The notes below the pieces were generated by a model. That model was given only the letters and a program-made list of their open reading frames with translations, was not told the origin of the DNA and ran no database searches. The translations under genes were made by a program, and so were the position numbers. A stretch of DNA of 64,000 nucleotides from Clostridiales bacterium (GTDB lineage Bacteria > Bacillota > Desulfotomaculia > Desulfotomaculales > VENG01): the NCBI GenBank assembly GCA_016278505.1, contig JADQBQ010000001.1, positions 1-64,000 on the forward strand. The letters are read 5' to 3'. Shown here piece by piece: positions 50,810 to 60,342 of the stretch. Each line of letters opens with the position of its first letter. Position 1 is the stretch's first letter.

Positions 50810-51622
50810 TTATTTAATTATCATCACTTCTTCCAGTCTGTTAAAATCCACGAAGGGTTTAATGGTAGCCACTTTAAAAAGGCCTGACGCAACCTTATTC
50901 ACATCCACCACCGCACCAATAGCTATGCCCTTGGAATAAAGACTTCCTTGCCCGGAAGTAACCACTGTCGCTCCCTCTTTAACCATTATATTTGCGGGTA
51001 TATGATTCATACGCAGATAAATGGAACCGGAAGCGATGCCCTCTACTATTCCGGGTGCTCTCGTTTTCTGTATTAACGCTCCCACACCGCTGCGGGGATC
51101 GGTTACTAAAAGTACTTCCGATGTATTTGATGATACATTAATTATTCTACCAACTAGGCCCGTGGGTGTAATAACAGTCATGTTGGGCTTAAGGCCGTAT
51201 TCCATTCCTTTGTTTATTACCACGGTACCAAACCAGTTATCAGGGTGACGGGCTATTATTGACGCTACAACAGAATCGTACATCTGTCCTTCATTTTGCT
51301 GCCAATTTAATAAACGTTTTAACCTTTTATTTTCCTGCCTTATTTCCTCGTCCTGACGAGCATTGGCCTCCAGGCGACTAACTTTTTCTCTTAGTTGCTC
51401 ATTTTGCCGGGAGGCCTCCAACAAAGCAGCAGGATAAGAAGCCCACCCCTGAACTTTTTGCCCGGTAAAGTTCATTAACTGGTAGACCGGGGCTAAGCTG
51501 TCCCGTAAGAAACCTTCCACCGCATTTAATTCCTTTTCTTTTCCGGCATTTTGTACCGTAAAAACTACCAACAGCAGAATAGCAATGGTTAATAGAGCGT
51601 TTTTAATCGTAAACGAACGCAA
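50810..51622 (-). CDS. mreC: Rod shape-determining protein MreC
   Basis: 270 residues: N-terminal membrane segment, coiled coil at about 65-105, then the periplasm-type beta domain (VINKGMEYGLKPNMTVITP, VVTSGQGSLYSKGIAIGAV). Links MreB to PBP2/RodA. TTG start. Confidence 0.95.
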   Translation of the reverse strand: MRSFTIKNALLTIAILLLVVFTVQNAGKEKELNAVEGFLRDSLAPVYQLMNFTGQKVQGWASYPAALLEASRQNEQLREKVSRLEANARQDEEIRQENKRLKRLLNWQQNEGQMYDSVVASIIARHPDNWFGTVVINKGMEYGLKPNMTVITPTGLVGRIINVSSNTSEVLLVTDPRSGVGALIQKTRAPGIVEGIASGSIYLRMNHIPANIMVKEGATVVTSGQGSLYSKGIAIGAVVDVNKVASGLFKVATIKPFVDFNRLEEVMIIK

Positions 51623-51640
51623 GGCAACTCACACCTTTTT

Positions 51641-52672
51641 TTAAGCCAATTTCTTGGGTTGGATAAGCACCTTGCGAAGCACATCTATGTTCTCCAGCAC
51701 GCGCCCGGTGCCGTAAGCAACTGAAAGCAGGGGATCGTCGGCTAAATGTACCGGCATACCGGTTTGCTCACTGACCAACCTGTCTAACCCCCGCAGTAAA
51801 GAGCCACCGCCTGCCATCACTATTCCCCGGTCCATTATATCCGCCGCTAACTCCGGCGGGGTATGTTCCAAAGTGCTTGTAATAGCCTCAAGTATATTCG
51901 AGACAGGTTCGGAAAGCGCGTTATATATTTCTTCCGAGGTTATTTCTACTGTCTTGGGCAACCCGCTTACCAGGTCACGACCCCTGACCTCAAAGTTATC
52001 CAGTGATTCATCTTTATAGGCAGTCCCTATCACTATTTTAATCTCTTCTGAGGTACGTTCCCCAATCATTAAGTTATAGGCCTTTTTTACGTGTTGAATT
52101 ATAGCTTCATCCATTTCATCGCCGGCAATGCGTATCGACCGGCTGATTACTATGCCGCCTAAAGATATCACTGCAACTTCGGTGGTACCACCGCCTATAT
52201 CCACGATCATGTTACCGGTAGGTTCATGAACCGGGAGTCCCGCCCCAATGGCTGCTGCCATTGGTTCCTCAATCAAGTATGCTTCCCGGGCCCCGGCCTG
52301 TAAGGCAGCTTCCCTTACCGCCCGCTCCTCAACGGCAGTAACCCCTGAAGGAACAGAAACCACTACGCGTGGGCGTACTAAAAAGCACCTCGCCCGCAGG
52401 GCCTTGTTTATAAAATACTTTATCATACTTTGCGTTACATCAAAATCGGCAATGACACCGTCTTTCATGGGACGAATGGCTATAATGTTGCCCGGCGTGC
52501 GGCCGATCATTTGTTTAGCCTCTTCTCCCACTGCTAAAACCTGTCCACTGTCTCTTTGTATCGCTACTACAGACGGTTCACGCAAAACTATTCCTTTGGC
52601 TTTAACGTAAACGAGGGAATTTGCAGTTCCCAAATCTATACCCATGTCCTTGGAAAATAGACCGAAACGCAT
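51641..52672 (-). CDS. mreB: Actin-like rod shape protein MreB
   Basis: 343 residues with [13 protein letters not shown] near 10 and the phosphate motifs [13 protein letters not shown] near 160 and [13 protein letters not shown] near 290. Forms membrane-bound filaments guiding wall synthesis. First gene of the mre operon. Confidence 0.97.
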   Translation of the reverse strand: MRFGLFSKDMGIDLGTANSLVYVKAKGIVLREPSVVAIQRDSGQVLAVGEEAKQMIGRTPGNIIAIRPMKDGVIADFDVTQSMIKYFINKALRARCFLVRPRVVVSVPSGVTAVEERAVREAALQAGAREAYLIEEPMAAAIGAGLPVHEPTGNMIVDIGGGTTEVAVISLGGIVISRSIRIAGDEMDEAIIQHVKKAYNLMIGERTSEEIKIVIGTAYKDESLDNFEVRGRDLVSGLPKTVEITSEEIYNALSEPVSNILEAITSTLEHTPPELAADIMDRGIVMAGGGSLLRGLDRLVSEQTGMPVHLADDPLLSVAYGTGRVLENIDVLRKVLIQPKKLA

Positions 52673-52716
52673 TTTACGGCCCCTTCCTTATTAATTTTAG
52701 TAAAGTTTTTCAACAA

Positions 52717-53415
52717 CTAGATAAGTCCTTTAGCTTTAAAACTTGCAAATTTATTATCACCTATTATTATATGGTCTAATACGTCAATCCCCAGTAACTT
52801 GCCGGCCTCCACCAGGCGATCTGTAACTTCATGATCCTCCCGGCTTGGTTCCGGGTCCCCGCTGGGATGATTATGCACTAATATAATCGAAGCCGCACTG
52901 CGGCGAATCGCAGGTTTGAAAAGCTCCCGAGGATGTACCGATGACGTATTAAGTGTACCAATGGAAATCAATTCTTTGGCCATCACTTGATTTTTAACGT
53001 TTAGCAATAAGGCAAAAAAATGCTCCTTATCTAAATAACGCATTTCCTCCATCACCATTCCGGCCGCGTCCTCGGGCGAGCGTATGGAAACACGGTCCCC
53101 CGCTACAGTTACCGCCACACGGCGGCCTAGTTCCAAAGCTGCACGCAATTGCGCGGCCTTAGCCATACCTATTCCTTTAATAGAATTCAATTCTTCCACT
53201 GAAACCTGTAGAAGATTGCGAAGGTTTTCGTGTTTAGTTAAAAGCATGGCTGCCAAATCTATGGCACTCATTTCAGGAGTCCCTGTACGCAGCATAATAG
53301 CAAGCAATTCAATATCCGAAACGGCCCCCGGACCTTCCTGCAGCAGGCGTTCCCTGGGCCTCAGTGCGGTGGGCATGTCCTTTATGGTACCATGATAAGC
53401 TTTATCCTCATTCAT
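52717..53415 (-). CDS. radC: RadC-like JAB-domain protein
   Basis: 232 residues: HhH motif SIKGIGMAKAAQLRAALELG near 75-95 and JAMM metal site VHNHPSGDPEPSRED near 187. Despite the name, a repair role is doubtful. ATG at 53415, seven bases after GGGAG, overlaps the end of maf. Confidence 0.92.
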   Translation of the reverse strand: MNEDKAYHGTIKDMPTALRPRERLLQEGPGAVSDIELLAIMLRTGTPEMSAIDLAAMLLTKHENLRNLLQVSVEELNSIKGIGMAKAAQLRAALELGRRVAVTVAGDRVSIRSPEDAAGMVMEEMRYLDKEHFFALLLNVKNQVMAKELISIGTLNTSSVHPRELFKPAIRRSAASIILVHNHPSGDPEPSREDHEVTDRLVEAGKLLGIDVLDHIIIGDNKFASFKAKGLI

Positions 53416-54007
53416 ATTTTTTCTCCCAAAAGCCGGTGACTGAAATCCCAAATTGGCCCATAACTTCTACCAGTCTGGCCACGGGCAGTCCCACCACATT
53501 GAAATAACATCCTTCTATCTTGCTTACGAATACAGCCCCCAGGCCTTGAATTCCATAGGCACCTGCCTTGTCCAAAGGCTCACCTGTAGCTACATAGGCC
53601 TCAATTTCATCAGGTTCCGCCTGCCGGAAGTGTACAACCGTACACTCGTGCGTGGAAACAAATCTACCGGTGACAGCATCAATGACTGCCAGGCCGGTAA
53701 AAACTTTGTGCGCCCGGCCCTGCAAGCAGTCCAGCATACGAAAGGCATCTTTGTGATCAATTGGCTTTCCTAATACCCGATCACAGAGGGCAACCACCGT
53801 ATCAGAGCCAACCACAAGACCACCTTCAACTTCACGGGCCACCGCACGGGCTTTGCGCAAAGCCAGGGTTTCCACCAAGATCCCCGGAGCAATGTCCTTT
53901 TCTACACTCTCGTCAACACCAGCTACTTTTACATCAAACGGTATATTTAGCTGCCTGAACAGCTCCTGCCTGCGCGGTGATGAAGAAGCTAAAATAATGC
54001 TGTTCAC
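53408..54007 (-). CDS. maf: Maf family nucleotide pyrophosphatase
   Basis: 199 residues beginning MNSIILASSSPRRQELFRQL, the Maf signature; GSDTVV near 67 and the YGIQGLGAVFVSKIEGCYFN stretch near 150-170 follow. Hydrolyses non-canonical or modified dNTPs. GTG at 54007 is six bases after GGAGG. Confidence 0.95.
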   Translation of the reverse strand: MNSIILASSSPRRQELFRQLNIPFDVKVAGVDESVEKDIAPGILVETLALRKARAVAREVEGGLVVGSDTVVALCDRVLGKPIDHKDAFRMLDCLQGRAHKVFTGLAVIDAVTGRFVSTHECTVVHFRQAEPDEIEAYVATGEPLDKAGAYGIQGLGAVFVSKIEGCYFNVVGLPVARLVEVMGQFGISVTGFWEKKYE

Positions 54008-54022
54008 GCTTAACCTCCACAA

Positions 54023-54271
54023 CTAGATTCGCCTATAAATTACCAAGCCCAGTATCATTCCCAGGGCTGTAAGCGGTCCCAGTGTGATACTAAACCCAAA
54101 TGTTAAGGAAGCAAAATGAAGGTCCAACACTGCAGGCGGAGTTAGCCCAAACGAAGCAGTCGAGTGTATGTAAGGCACCATGCTTAAAGATTGAGTGATG
54201 GCACTGCCTACCAGCGCTCCCGCAATCAAAAGCAGTAAAAGTATCCAGGGACTTCTTGCAGACCTAATCAC
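54023..54271 (-). CDS. DUF4321 membrane protein
   Basis: 82 residues with two hydrophobic segments (SPWILLLLLIAGALVG and a C-terminal one). A common companion of maf in Clostridia; function unknown. GTG at 54271 is preferred; a longer frame reaches 54334. Confidence 0.75.
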   Translation of the reverse strand: MIRSARSPWILLLLLIAGALVGSAITQSLSMVPYIHSTASFGLTPPAVLDLHFASLTFGFSITLGPLTALGMILGLVIYRRI

Positions 54272-54493
54272 TATATACCCACGCCCTATCGTTACAAAAA
54301 TTATGGTACCCTTTACAAACATTATACATACCACTGTTACCTATTAACAGTCTATCATTCCGGCCAATTTGTGACAAGCTGTATCCTTAATTTTACATCA
54401 AAATTGAATAAGTGATCTTTTACCGCTTATTCAGTACGCGCAATGATCTGCTTCCCCTGCTATACCACATGGTAATTTTAAAGATATAAGGAA

Positions 54494-54522
54494 TGGACAA
54501 GTAAGCAAGTCACCTATATAAT
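54494..54522 (+). promoter_or_regulatory. Promoter of exporter 1
   Basis: TGGACA (54494-54499), exact 17-bp spacer, TATAAT (54517-54522). The same sequence pair recurs before marR. Confidence 0.85.
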
Positions 54523-54562
54523 TAGCATGCAAATTTTTTTCATGCTATTAGTTAACTTAATA
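54523..54562 (+). promoter_or_regulatory. Probable MarR operator of exporter 1
   Basis: TAGCATG (54523-54529) and its inverse CATGCTA lie just after the -10 box with an 11-nt spacer; a second near-palindrome TTAGTTAACTTAA follows. The TAGCATG unit recurs at the marR promoter. Confidence 0.7.
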
Positions 54563-54585
54563 ACACTTATCAGTGGAGGTTCAAC

Positions 54586-56151
54586 GTGACTGGCAAAGAT
54601 AATACACAGGAGAAATCTTTTTGGCTACCGCTGTTTGTTATTGTTATAGGTGCCTTCTCAGCCATTCTTAACAATAGTTCCGTAAACGTAGCCATACCGG
54701 AACTAATGAGCATTTTCGGAGTATCTGAAAGTAAAATACAGTGGGTACTCACAGCATACATGCTAACATCAGGAGTAGTGATTCCCATTACCGGCTTTCT
54801 GGGTGACAAATTTGGCACCAAACGACTCTTCATTACTGCATTGGGTATATTTACCGCCGGGTCTGTTTTATGTGCAACGGCCTGGAACACCAATTCTCTT
54901 ATCGCCTTTCGAGTCTTGCAGGGTATAGGTGGCGGTGCCATAATGCCGGTAAGTATGGCTATTATTTACCGAATCGTACCCCGGGATAAAATAGGAATGG
55001 CCCTGGGTTTTTGGGGCATGGCGGCAATTATGGGACCTGCTATTGGACCTACATTAGGGGGATATTTAATTGAACATTCCAGCTGGCGGTTCCTATTTGT
55101 AAGTAACGTACCGGTAGGTGTCCTCGGTGTCATTTTATGTTCAATTATACTTGAGGAAACGCCCAAGGCTAGGGGCAGTAAATTTGATTTCTGGGGTTTT
55201 TTACTTTCCACAACCGGCCTATTTGCCCTACTGCTGGCTTTGAGCGAAGCGCCCGGTAAAGGGTGGGATTCTTTTTTCATAGTAATGCTGCTGACTTTCT
55301 CCTTTTTTTCTCTGCTTTTATTTATTCTCGTGGAGCTGAGCATTGACCAGCCTATGCTGGATTTACGGCTTTTAAGAAATACCACTTTCACTTTAAGTAT
55401 TATTACTACAGCATTCCTTACCGTAGGACTTTTCGGGGGCATATTCCTAATCCCCTTATTTACTCAAAACCTTATGGGGTTGACGGCTTTAAAAACCGGG
55501 CTCATCCTTATGCCTGCGGCACTGATCACAGGCGCACTAAATCCGGTGAGCGGCTTTTTGTTTGACCGTTTCGGAGTTAAGCCCCTTGGAATTACAGGCA
55601 TTACTATTTTAGGAATAACTACCTGGGAACTTCAAAATTTATCCTTGGATACTTCAGCCCATTATATAACGGCTTTGATGATGGTTAGGTCTGTTGGCAT
55701 AGGGTTGGCCATGATGCCGGTAAACGCCGCAGGCATGAATGTGGTATCTAAACACTTGGTAGGAAGGGCTTCTTCCTTAATGAATGTTTTTAGGCAAGTA
55801 TCTGCTTCTTTCGGAGTAGCCATTTTAACGGTAATAATCCAAAACAGGCAAAACTTTCACTATACACACCTGTCCGAGACCGTAACGTCTTCCTCCCCCG
55901 CTGTACAGCAGGTAGTGCAAAAGGTCCAGGGCTTATCCGGTGGCAATTTGCAGGAGGGCACGGGCACGGCGATTATGCTACTCATGGGAGCGGCACAGAA
56001 AAAGGCAATGGTGCTGGCCATAGACGATACCTTTTTAGTAGCCAGCCTTTTTGCCTTTGCAGCCATTCCCCCTTTGTTCTTTTTTAAAGAAAAGAGTAAA
56101 AAAGAGCCATCTCCCGGCGGACAAGTAACAGGCAGCAGGACCGGTGAATAA
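54586..56151 (+). CDS. DHA2-family MFS multidrug exporter 1
   Basis: 521 residues with 14 predicted membrane segments, EmrB/QacA type (DHA2), H+-driven drug efflux. The motif-A-like GFLGDKFGTKRLF near 65-77 and motif C GPAIGPTLGGYL near 147 are visible. GTG start six bases after GTGGAGG. Own promoter/operator. Confidence 0.92.
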   Translation: MTGKDNTQEKSFWLPLFVIVIGAFSAILNNSSVNVAIPELMSIFGVSESKIQWVLTAYMLTSGVVIPITGFLGDKFGTKRLFITALGIFTAGSVLCATAWNTNSLIAFRVLQGIGGGAIMPVSMAIIYRIVPRDKIGMALGFWGMAAIMGPAIGPTLGGYLIEHSSWRFLFVSNVPVGVLGVILCSIILEETPKARGSKFDFWGFLLSTTGLFALLLALSEAPGKGWDSFFIVMLLTFSFFSLLLFILVELSIDQPMLDLRLLRNTTFTLSIITTAFLTVGLFGGIFLIPLFTQNLMGLTALKTGLILMPAALITGALNPVSGFLFDRFGVKPLGITGITILGITTWELQNLSLDTSAHYITALMMVRSVGIGLAMMPVNAAGMNVVSKHLVGRASSLMNVFRQVSASFGVAILTVIIQNRQNFHYTHLSETVTSSSPAVQQVVQKVQGLSGGNLQEGTGTAIMLLMGAAQKKAMVLAIDDTFLVASLFAFAAIPPLFFFKEKSKKEPSPGGQVTGSRTGE

Positions 56152-56164
56152 GGCGGTAAATTAC

Positions 56165-56204
56165 TGGACATTGGTAACTATCATGGATATAATTTAGCAT
56201 GCTA
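56165..56204 (+). promoter_or_regulatory. Promoter and operator of marR-exporter 2
   Basis: TGGACA (56165-56170)-17-TATAAT (56188-56193), followed by the perfect palindrome TAGCATGCTA (56195-56204) at the start site. Confidence 0.85.
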
Positions 56205-56230
56205 CTTATTTTAGATGCGGAGAGATTACA

Positions 56231-56683
56231 GTGAAAAATGCGTCATTAACACGCAATATCTACCATGCTTTTAGAACAATACAAAATCACTTTTTAAAAT
56301 TCGCAGAAGCACATGACGTTACTCCTGCGCAGCTCGGAGCTCTGGAAAAACTCTGGCGGGAAGATGAGTTAACTGTTACTGAATTGGGAGAAAGATTAGG
56401 ACTTAAAACAAGTACCGTAACGGCTCTTGCTGACCGGATGGAAAGGGACGGTTTAATCCGTAGAAAAAGGAATGATAAAGATCGTAGAGTTGTAAGATTA
56501 TACCTAACGGAAAAAGGTAAATTCCTTAAAGGCAAAATCCCCAACTTCAATGAACATGTTTTAAGTTTGATTAGTGTACAAATGAATAAAGAGGAAATTA
56601 AAGCTTTAGAAGCTCTACTAAAAACATTCATTGGGATTTTAAACGAAGATAAAGACAAAATAGAAGACCACCAAAGTCATTAG
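56231..56683 (+). CDS. MarR-family transcriptional regulator
   Basis: 150 residues, winged helix with LTVTELGERLGLKTSTVTAL near 47-66 and the wing DRMERDGLIRRKRNDKDRRV. Probably represses itself and both exporters through TAGCATG palindromes, releasing on ligand binding. GTG start after GGAGAG. Followed by exporter 2 within about 50 bases. Confidence 0.92.
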   Translation: MKNASLTRNIYHAFRTIQNHFLKFAEAHDVTPAQLGALEKLWREDELTVTELGERLGLKTSTVTALADRMERDGLIRRKRNDKDRRVVRLYLTEKGKFLKGKIPNFNEHVLSLISVQMNKEEIKALEALLKTFIGILNEDKDKIEDHQSH

Positions 56684-56735
56684 GTTACTTTACATATGAA
56701 TGTTAATTAGTTAGATGATCAAAGGAGGCACCCTC

Positions 56736-58163
56736 TTGCTTAAAAATATCCCCCTTAAGTGGCGTATTTTAGCCGCACTACTGATACCGGTGATAATGGG
56801 TCCTATTGACGCCAGTGTGGTTTACATTGCATTTCCCCGACTGTCAGAAGTTTTTGGGGTTGGAGCTGGCCTGGTAGGATGGGTCAGTATGTCGTATTTA
56901 TTGGTTCTAAGTAGTTTCATGCTTAGTTTTGGCCGGCTGGGAGACATATACGGCTTCAAACGTATCTTTCTGGCCGGCACCGCTTTGTTTACAATTTCAT
57001 CGGTGTTATGTGGCATGTCCTGGAGTATTGGAGCATTAATCACGTTAAGAGCGGTACAGGCCATCGGTGCCGGTATGACCATGGCCCTTTCCCCGGCCAT
57101 TATCACCGCCACATTCCCTCCCCACGAGAGAGGAAGGGCACTGGGTATGCTGGGCATGGTGGTCGCCCTGGGGTTGGCCATAGGCCCCAGCCTGGGCGGG
57201 CTTTTACTGGACTTATGGAGCTGGCGTGCATTATTCCTTATAAACCTTCCTATTGGGGTAATTGCCTTTATCTCCTGCTTAAAAATAGTGCCTGAAATTG
57301 AAAAACAACAAAAGCAAAAGTTTGACTGGCCAGGAGCCTTTTTAGTACTTACAGGCCTGGCATCTCTTCTGTTCTTTATTAGCCGCGGTCAGGACTACGG
57401 ATGGTCCCCCTTGATTCTGTCATTTGGGGCCTTTGCTTTGATCGCGGGCACTCTATTCATCCTACAGGAAAAGAAGGCAGCACAGCCCATGTTGGACCTG
57501 GGACTCTTCAGCAGTTATGTGTTCAGTGCAGGAAACATCGCTGCTCTGTTTCACTTTATGACACAGTACATTATTATCTTTATAACCCCTTTTTATCTTG
57601 GACAGCAGTTAGGTTATTCCGCATCCAAAATGGGCGCCACTATGACGGCTTTTCCCCTTACCGTTCTTATTGTGGCTCCTATAAGTGGAATATTATCGGA
57701 TAAAATTGGCAACCGGTTTCTATCAACAGCAGGGGCTGTATTCTGTGCCCTGGGGGCCCTAAGTCTTTCCTATGCCGGCCCGGCAATTTCCACCCTCGAT
57801 ATCGCCTGGCGTTTGAGCCTGTTTGGCCTGGGAACCGGCATGTTTCAATCACCCAACAGCAACGCCATAATGGGTTCTGTGCCTAAAATGCGCCTGGGAA
57901 TTGCCGGGGGAGTTCTAGCCACCGCCAGAAACGTGGGCATGGTGCTGGGCATCGCAGCAGGAAGCGGTGTCCTGGCTATGAGGCAGGCAGCCTACCTTGC
58001 AGCCGGCGCCAGTCTGCCCCGCTTGTATGCCATGCAGGATGCTTACCTTACTGCTGCCGCCTTTTCCTTACTCAGCTTTACCGCCTGTCTTTTTGCTAAG
58101 ACACAAAAAAAACCCTCAGAAAGAGGGCTGACCAAAGATGGAATACAAAAGAATAGAGCCTAA
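56736..58163 (+). CDS. DHA2-family MFS multidrug exporter 2
   Basis: 475 residues, 12-14 membrane segments; SFGRLGDIYGFKRIF near 66-80 and GPSLGGLLLDLWSWR near 150. TTG at 56736 lies seven bases after AAAGGAGG; the ATG at 56715 sits on that site. Cotranscribed with marR. Substrate unknown. Confidence 0.9.
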   Translation: MLKNIPLKWRILAALLIPVIMGPIDASVVYIAFPRLSEVFGVGAGLVGWVSMSYLLVLSSFMLSFGRLGDIYGFKRIFLAGTALFTISSVLCGMSWSIGALITLRAVQAIGAGMTMALSPAIITATFPPHERGRALGMLGMVVALGLAIGPSLGGLLLDLWSWRALFLINLPIGVIAFISCLKIVPEIEKQQKQKFDWPGAFLVLTGLASLLFFISRGQDYGWSPLILSFGAFALIAGTLFILQEKKAAQPMLDLGLFSSYVFSAGNIAALFHFMTQYIIIFITPFYLGQQLGYSASKMGATMTAFPLTVLIVAPISGILSDKIGNRFLSTAGAVFCALGALSLSYAGPAISTLDIAWRLSLFGLGTGMFQSPNSNAIMGSVPKMRLGIAGGVLATARNVGMVLGIAAGSGVLAMRQAAYLAAGASLPRLYAMQDAYLTAAAFSLLSFTACLFAKTQKKPSERGLTKDGIQKNRA

Positions 58164-58210
58164 GCGGGAAGCCCATACTATAGGCAACACATATCCGCGG
58201 AGGAATCCTT

Positions 58211-58729
58211 ATGGTGCAAATTGGCGATTTCCACATAGGTAAAGCTGCAACATCCTCTCCACCCGCATTAAGCATTACAGAAGCTTCTTTGCTGTGGGAT
58301 TTTACTGCTGCAAGGTATAAATGCATTGAAGAGACACAGATATATCATAACTTTGCCCACGATAAGGATCTGCAGGCACTGATGAAACACGGGCTGGAAA
58401 AGACTTTGGAAACTCAAGTTAATAACCTTGAACAGCAACTTAACAAATTCAGTATTCCGCTGCCGGAAAGGCCCCCTAAATCCTTTAAGAATCAGGAAAA
58501 AAACAGCATATATCTCAGCGACAAATTTTTATTCAAACAAGTATTCCAAGGCTGTCAAAATCATATCGATTACCTGGCCCGCATTAGCCGGTGTATGATT
58601 ACAAATGACTCACTCCGCAGCATGTTTTTGGCTTTCCTGCAAGATGAAGCATCTCTTTTCGATAAACTATGCAAATTTGGTAAGTTGAAAGGCTGGATAG
58701 CGCCTTCTCCACTTTATAACCCACATTGA
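58211..58729 (+). CDS. Single-domain DUF3231 protein
   Basis: 172 residues with one repeat of the type doubled at 25760-26737 (LLWDFTAARY, IYHNFAHDKD, LPERPPKSF, FGKLKGWIAPSPLY). ATG seven bases after GGAGG. Follows exporter 2 and converges on folC, almost touching its stop. Confidence 0.85.
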   Translation: MVQIGDFHIGKAATSSPPALSITEASLLWDFTAARYKCIEETQIYHNFAHDKDLQALMKHGLEKTLETQVNNLEQQLNKFSIPLPERPPKSFKNQEKNSIYLSDKFLFKQVFQGCQNHIDYLARISRCMITNDSLRSMFLAFLQDEASLFDKLCKFGKLKGWIAPSPLYNPH

Positions 58730-58730
58730 A

Positions 58731-60038
58731 TTACCATCTTAACTCTGGTACCAGGTATTCCCTTGCTTCGGCCACCATGTAAAACGAACCGGTGATACAA
58801 ACGAGGTCACCTGAACCGGCAGCTTCAATTCCCTGGGTAACCGCTGCTTTTATTTCCTCCACCACCCTAACCTCAGGTACCAGCGGGCGTATTTCCTCGG
58901 CCAGCTGCTGCCAATCTCCGGCCCGCGGGCTGTTGGGCTTAGTAATTATGGCCATGCGTGCCCGGGGGGCAAGCTCTGCCACCACCCGGCCGCGCTCCTT
59001 ATCCCCCAACATACCCATCACCAGCACCACCTGGCGCGTGGGAAAATAATCATCCAATGCCTGCCGGAGGCTTTTAGCGCCCTCATAATTGTGAGCCGCG
59101 TCAATCAATACCATAGGCTTTTCCTGTATTATTTCCATACGCGCGGGCCATCGGGTTAACATCAAACCCTGCCTTATAGCATCGCCGGATATTTGGTAGC
59201 CGGCATCGCCAAGGATTTCCAGCACGGCTATAGCAGTTGCAGTATTCTCCAACTGGTGACGTCCAAGCAGTGGAATCAAAATATTTTCGTAAAATGCTCG
59301 CCTTCCCTTTATGTTAAGACGCTGTCCTTGCAAAGAAATATTCCCCACCGGCTCCCAGGTAACATCATGTCCCACCGACACAAGGGGTGATTTGTGCTGT
59401 TCACATGCCTTGCGAATCACCTTTAGCACAGCAGGGTTTTGCGAGGCTGTAACCACGGGTACTCTGTCTTTAATGATTCCTACTTTTACCCGGGCTATTT
59501 CAGTTACAGTTTGTCCCAGATAATCCATATGATCCATCGCCACATTGGTGATCACTGAAACCAGGGGTTTGTTGATTACATTGGTGGAATCTATGGCTCC
59601 GCCTAGCCCTACCTCCAGGGCAAGAAGGTCTACCTGCTGTTCCAGAAAATAGCAAAATGCTAAGGCAGTGCTGACTTCAAATTCCGTGGGATGCTCAAAC
59701 CCTTCTTTGACCATGGCCTCCAAGTGGGGACGCAGCCTTTCTATCAAGTTTGCAATATCACCGCCGGTAATTTCCTCACCGTTTATACGGTACCTCTCGG
59801 TATACGAATGAAGGTGGGGCGATGTAAAAGTACCCACACGGTACCCCCCAACCGCCAGGGCAGCAGCAATCATGGCCCCGGTTGAACCTTTTCCGTTCGT
59901 CCCACCAATGTGTACAATATTCAACTTTTCCTGAGGATTGCCCAGCCTGCGCATAAGCTCGGAAATTCGACTCAGCCCAAAATTCATACCAAACTTTGTT
60001 AAATTCCGAAGATAATCCATTGCCTCTTCAAACTTCAA
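58731..60038 (-). CDS. folC: Folylpolyglutamate/dihydrofolate synthase
   Basis: 435 residues, Mur-ligase fold with IVHIGGTNGKGSTGAMIAAA near 42-61 and DAAHNYEGAKSLR near 310. Adds glutamate to (dihydro)folates. TTG at 60038 gives the normal N terminus (LKFEEAMDYL) after GGGGAGAGG. valS, its usual upstream neighbour, lies 3 kb away beyond the cassette. Confidence 0.95.
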   Translation of the reverse strand: MKFEEAMDYLRNLTKFGMNFGLSRISELMRRLGNPQEKLNIVHIGGTNGKGSTGAMIAAALAVGGYRVGTFTSPHLHSYTERYRINGEEITGGDIANLIERLRPHLEAMVKEGFEHPTEFEVSTALAFCYFLEQQVDLLALEVGLGGAIDSTNVINKPLVSVITNVAMDHMDYLGQTVTEIARVKVGIIKDRVPVVTASQNPAVLKVIRKACEQHKSPLVSVGHDVTWEPVGNISLQGQRLNIKGRRAFYENILIPLLGRHQLENTATAIAVLEILGDAGYQISGDAIRQGLMLTRWPARMEIIQEKPMVLIDAAHNYEGAKSLRQALDDYFPTRQVVLVMGMLGDKERGRVVAELAPRARMAIITKPNSPRAGDWQQLAEEIRPLVPEVRVVEEIKAAVTQGIEAAGSGDLVCITGSFYMVAEAREYLVPELRW

Positions 60039-60265
60039 AACCCTCTCCCCTTCTCGATTACAGTTACTTACACTTAAATTATATTCTATTCTCTGCAAAG
60101 AAAATCCTACGTGGAAAATCCGTGCTCATTTTTAATATGATTGGCATAATAATATGCTTAAACAGAATTATGCGCTTAAATTGTTAAATTACCTATTACT
60201 TGTTACAGTATGGAACAATTTACAACTTATGATATACTTTTTTTACGAAAATAAATTTTCATACT

Positions 60266-60297
60266 AGTTTGTGTATATGGTTCATGGGAGTTTTGAC
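60266..60297. repeat. Left direct repeat bracketing the amidohydrolase cassette
   Basis: CTAGTTTGTGTATATGGTTC (from 60264), preceded by ACGAAAATA. Same orientation as 62852-62875; an inverse copy is at 29726-29752. It lies in the 60039-60342 gap, which holds no other gene. Confidence 0.75.
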
Positions 60298-60342
60298 AGC
60301 ATGCAATTCCATAGTTGCTCAACTTCTAAGGAGGAGACTATT

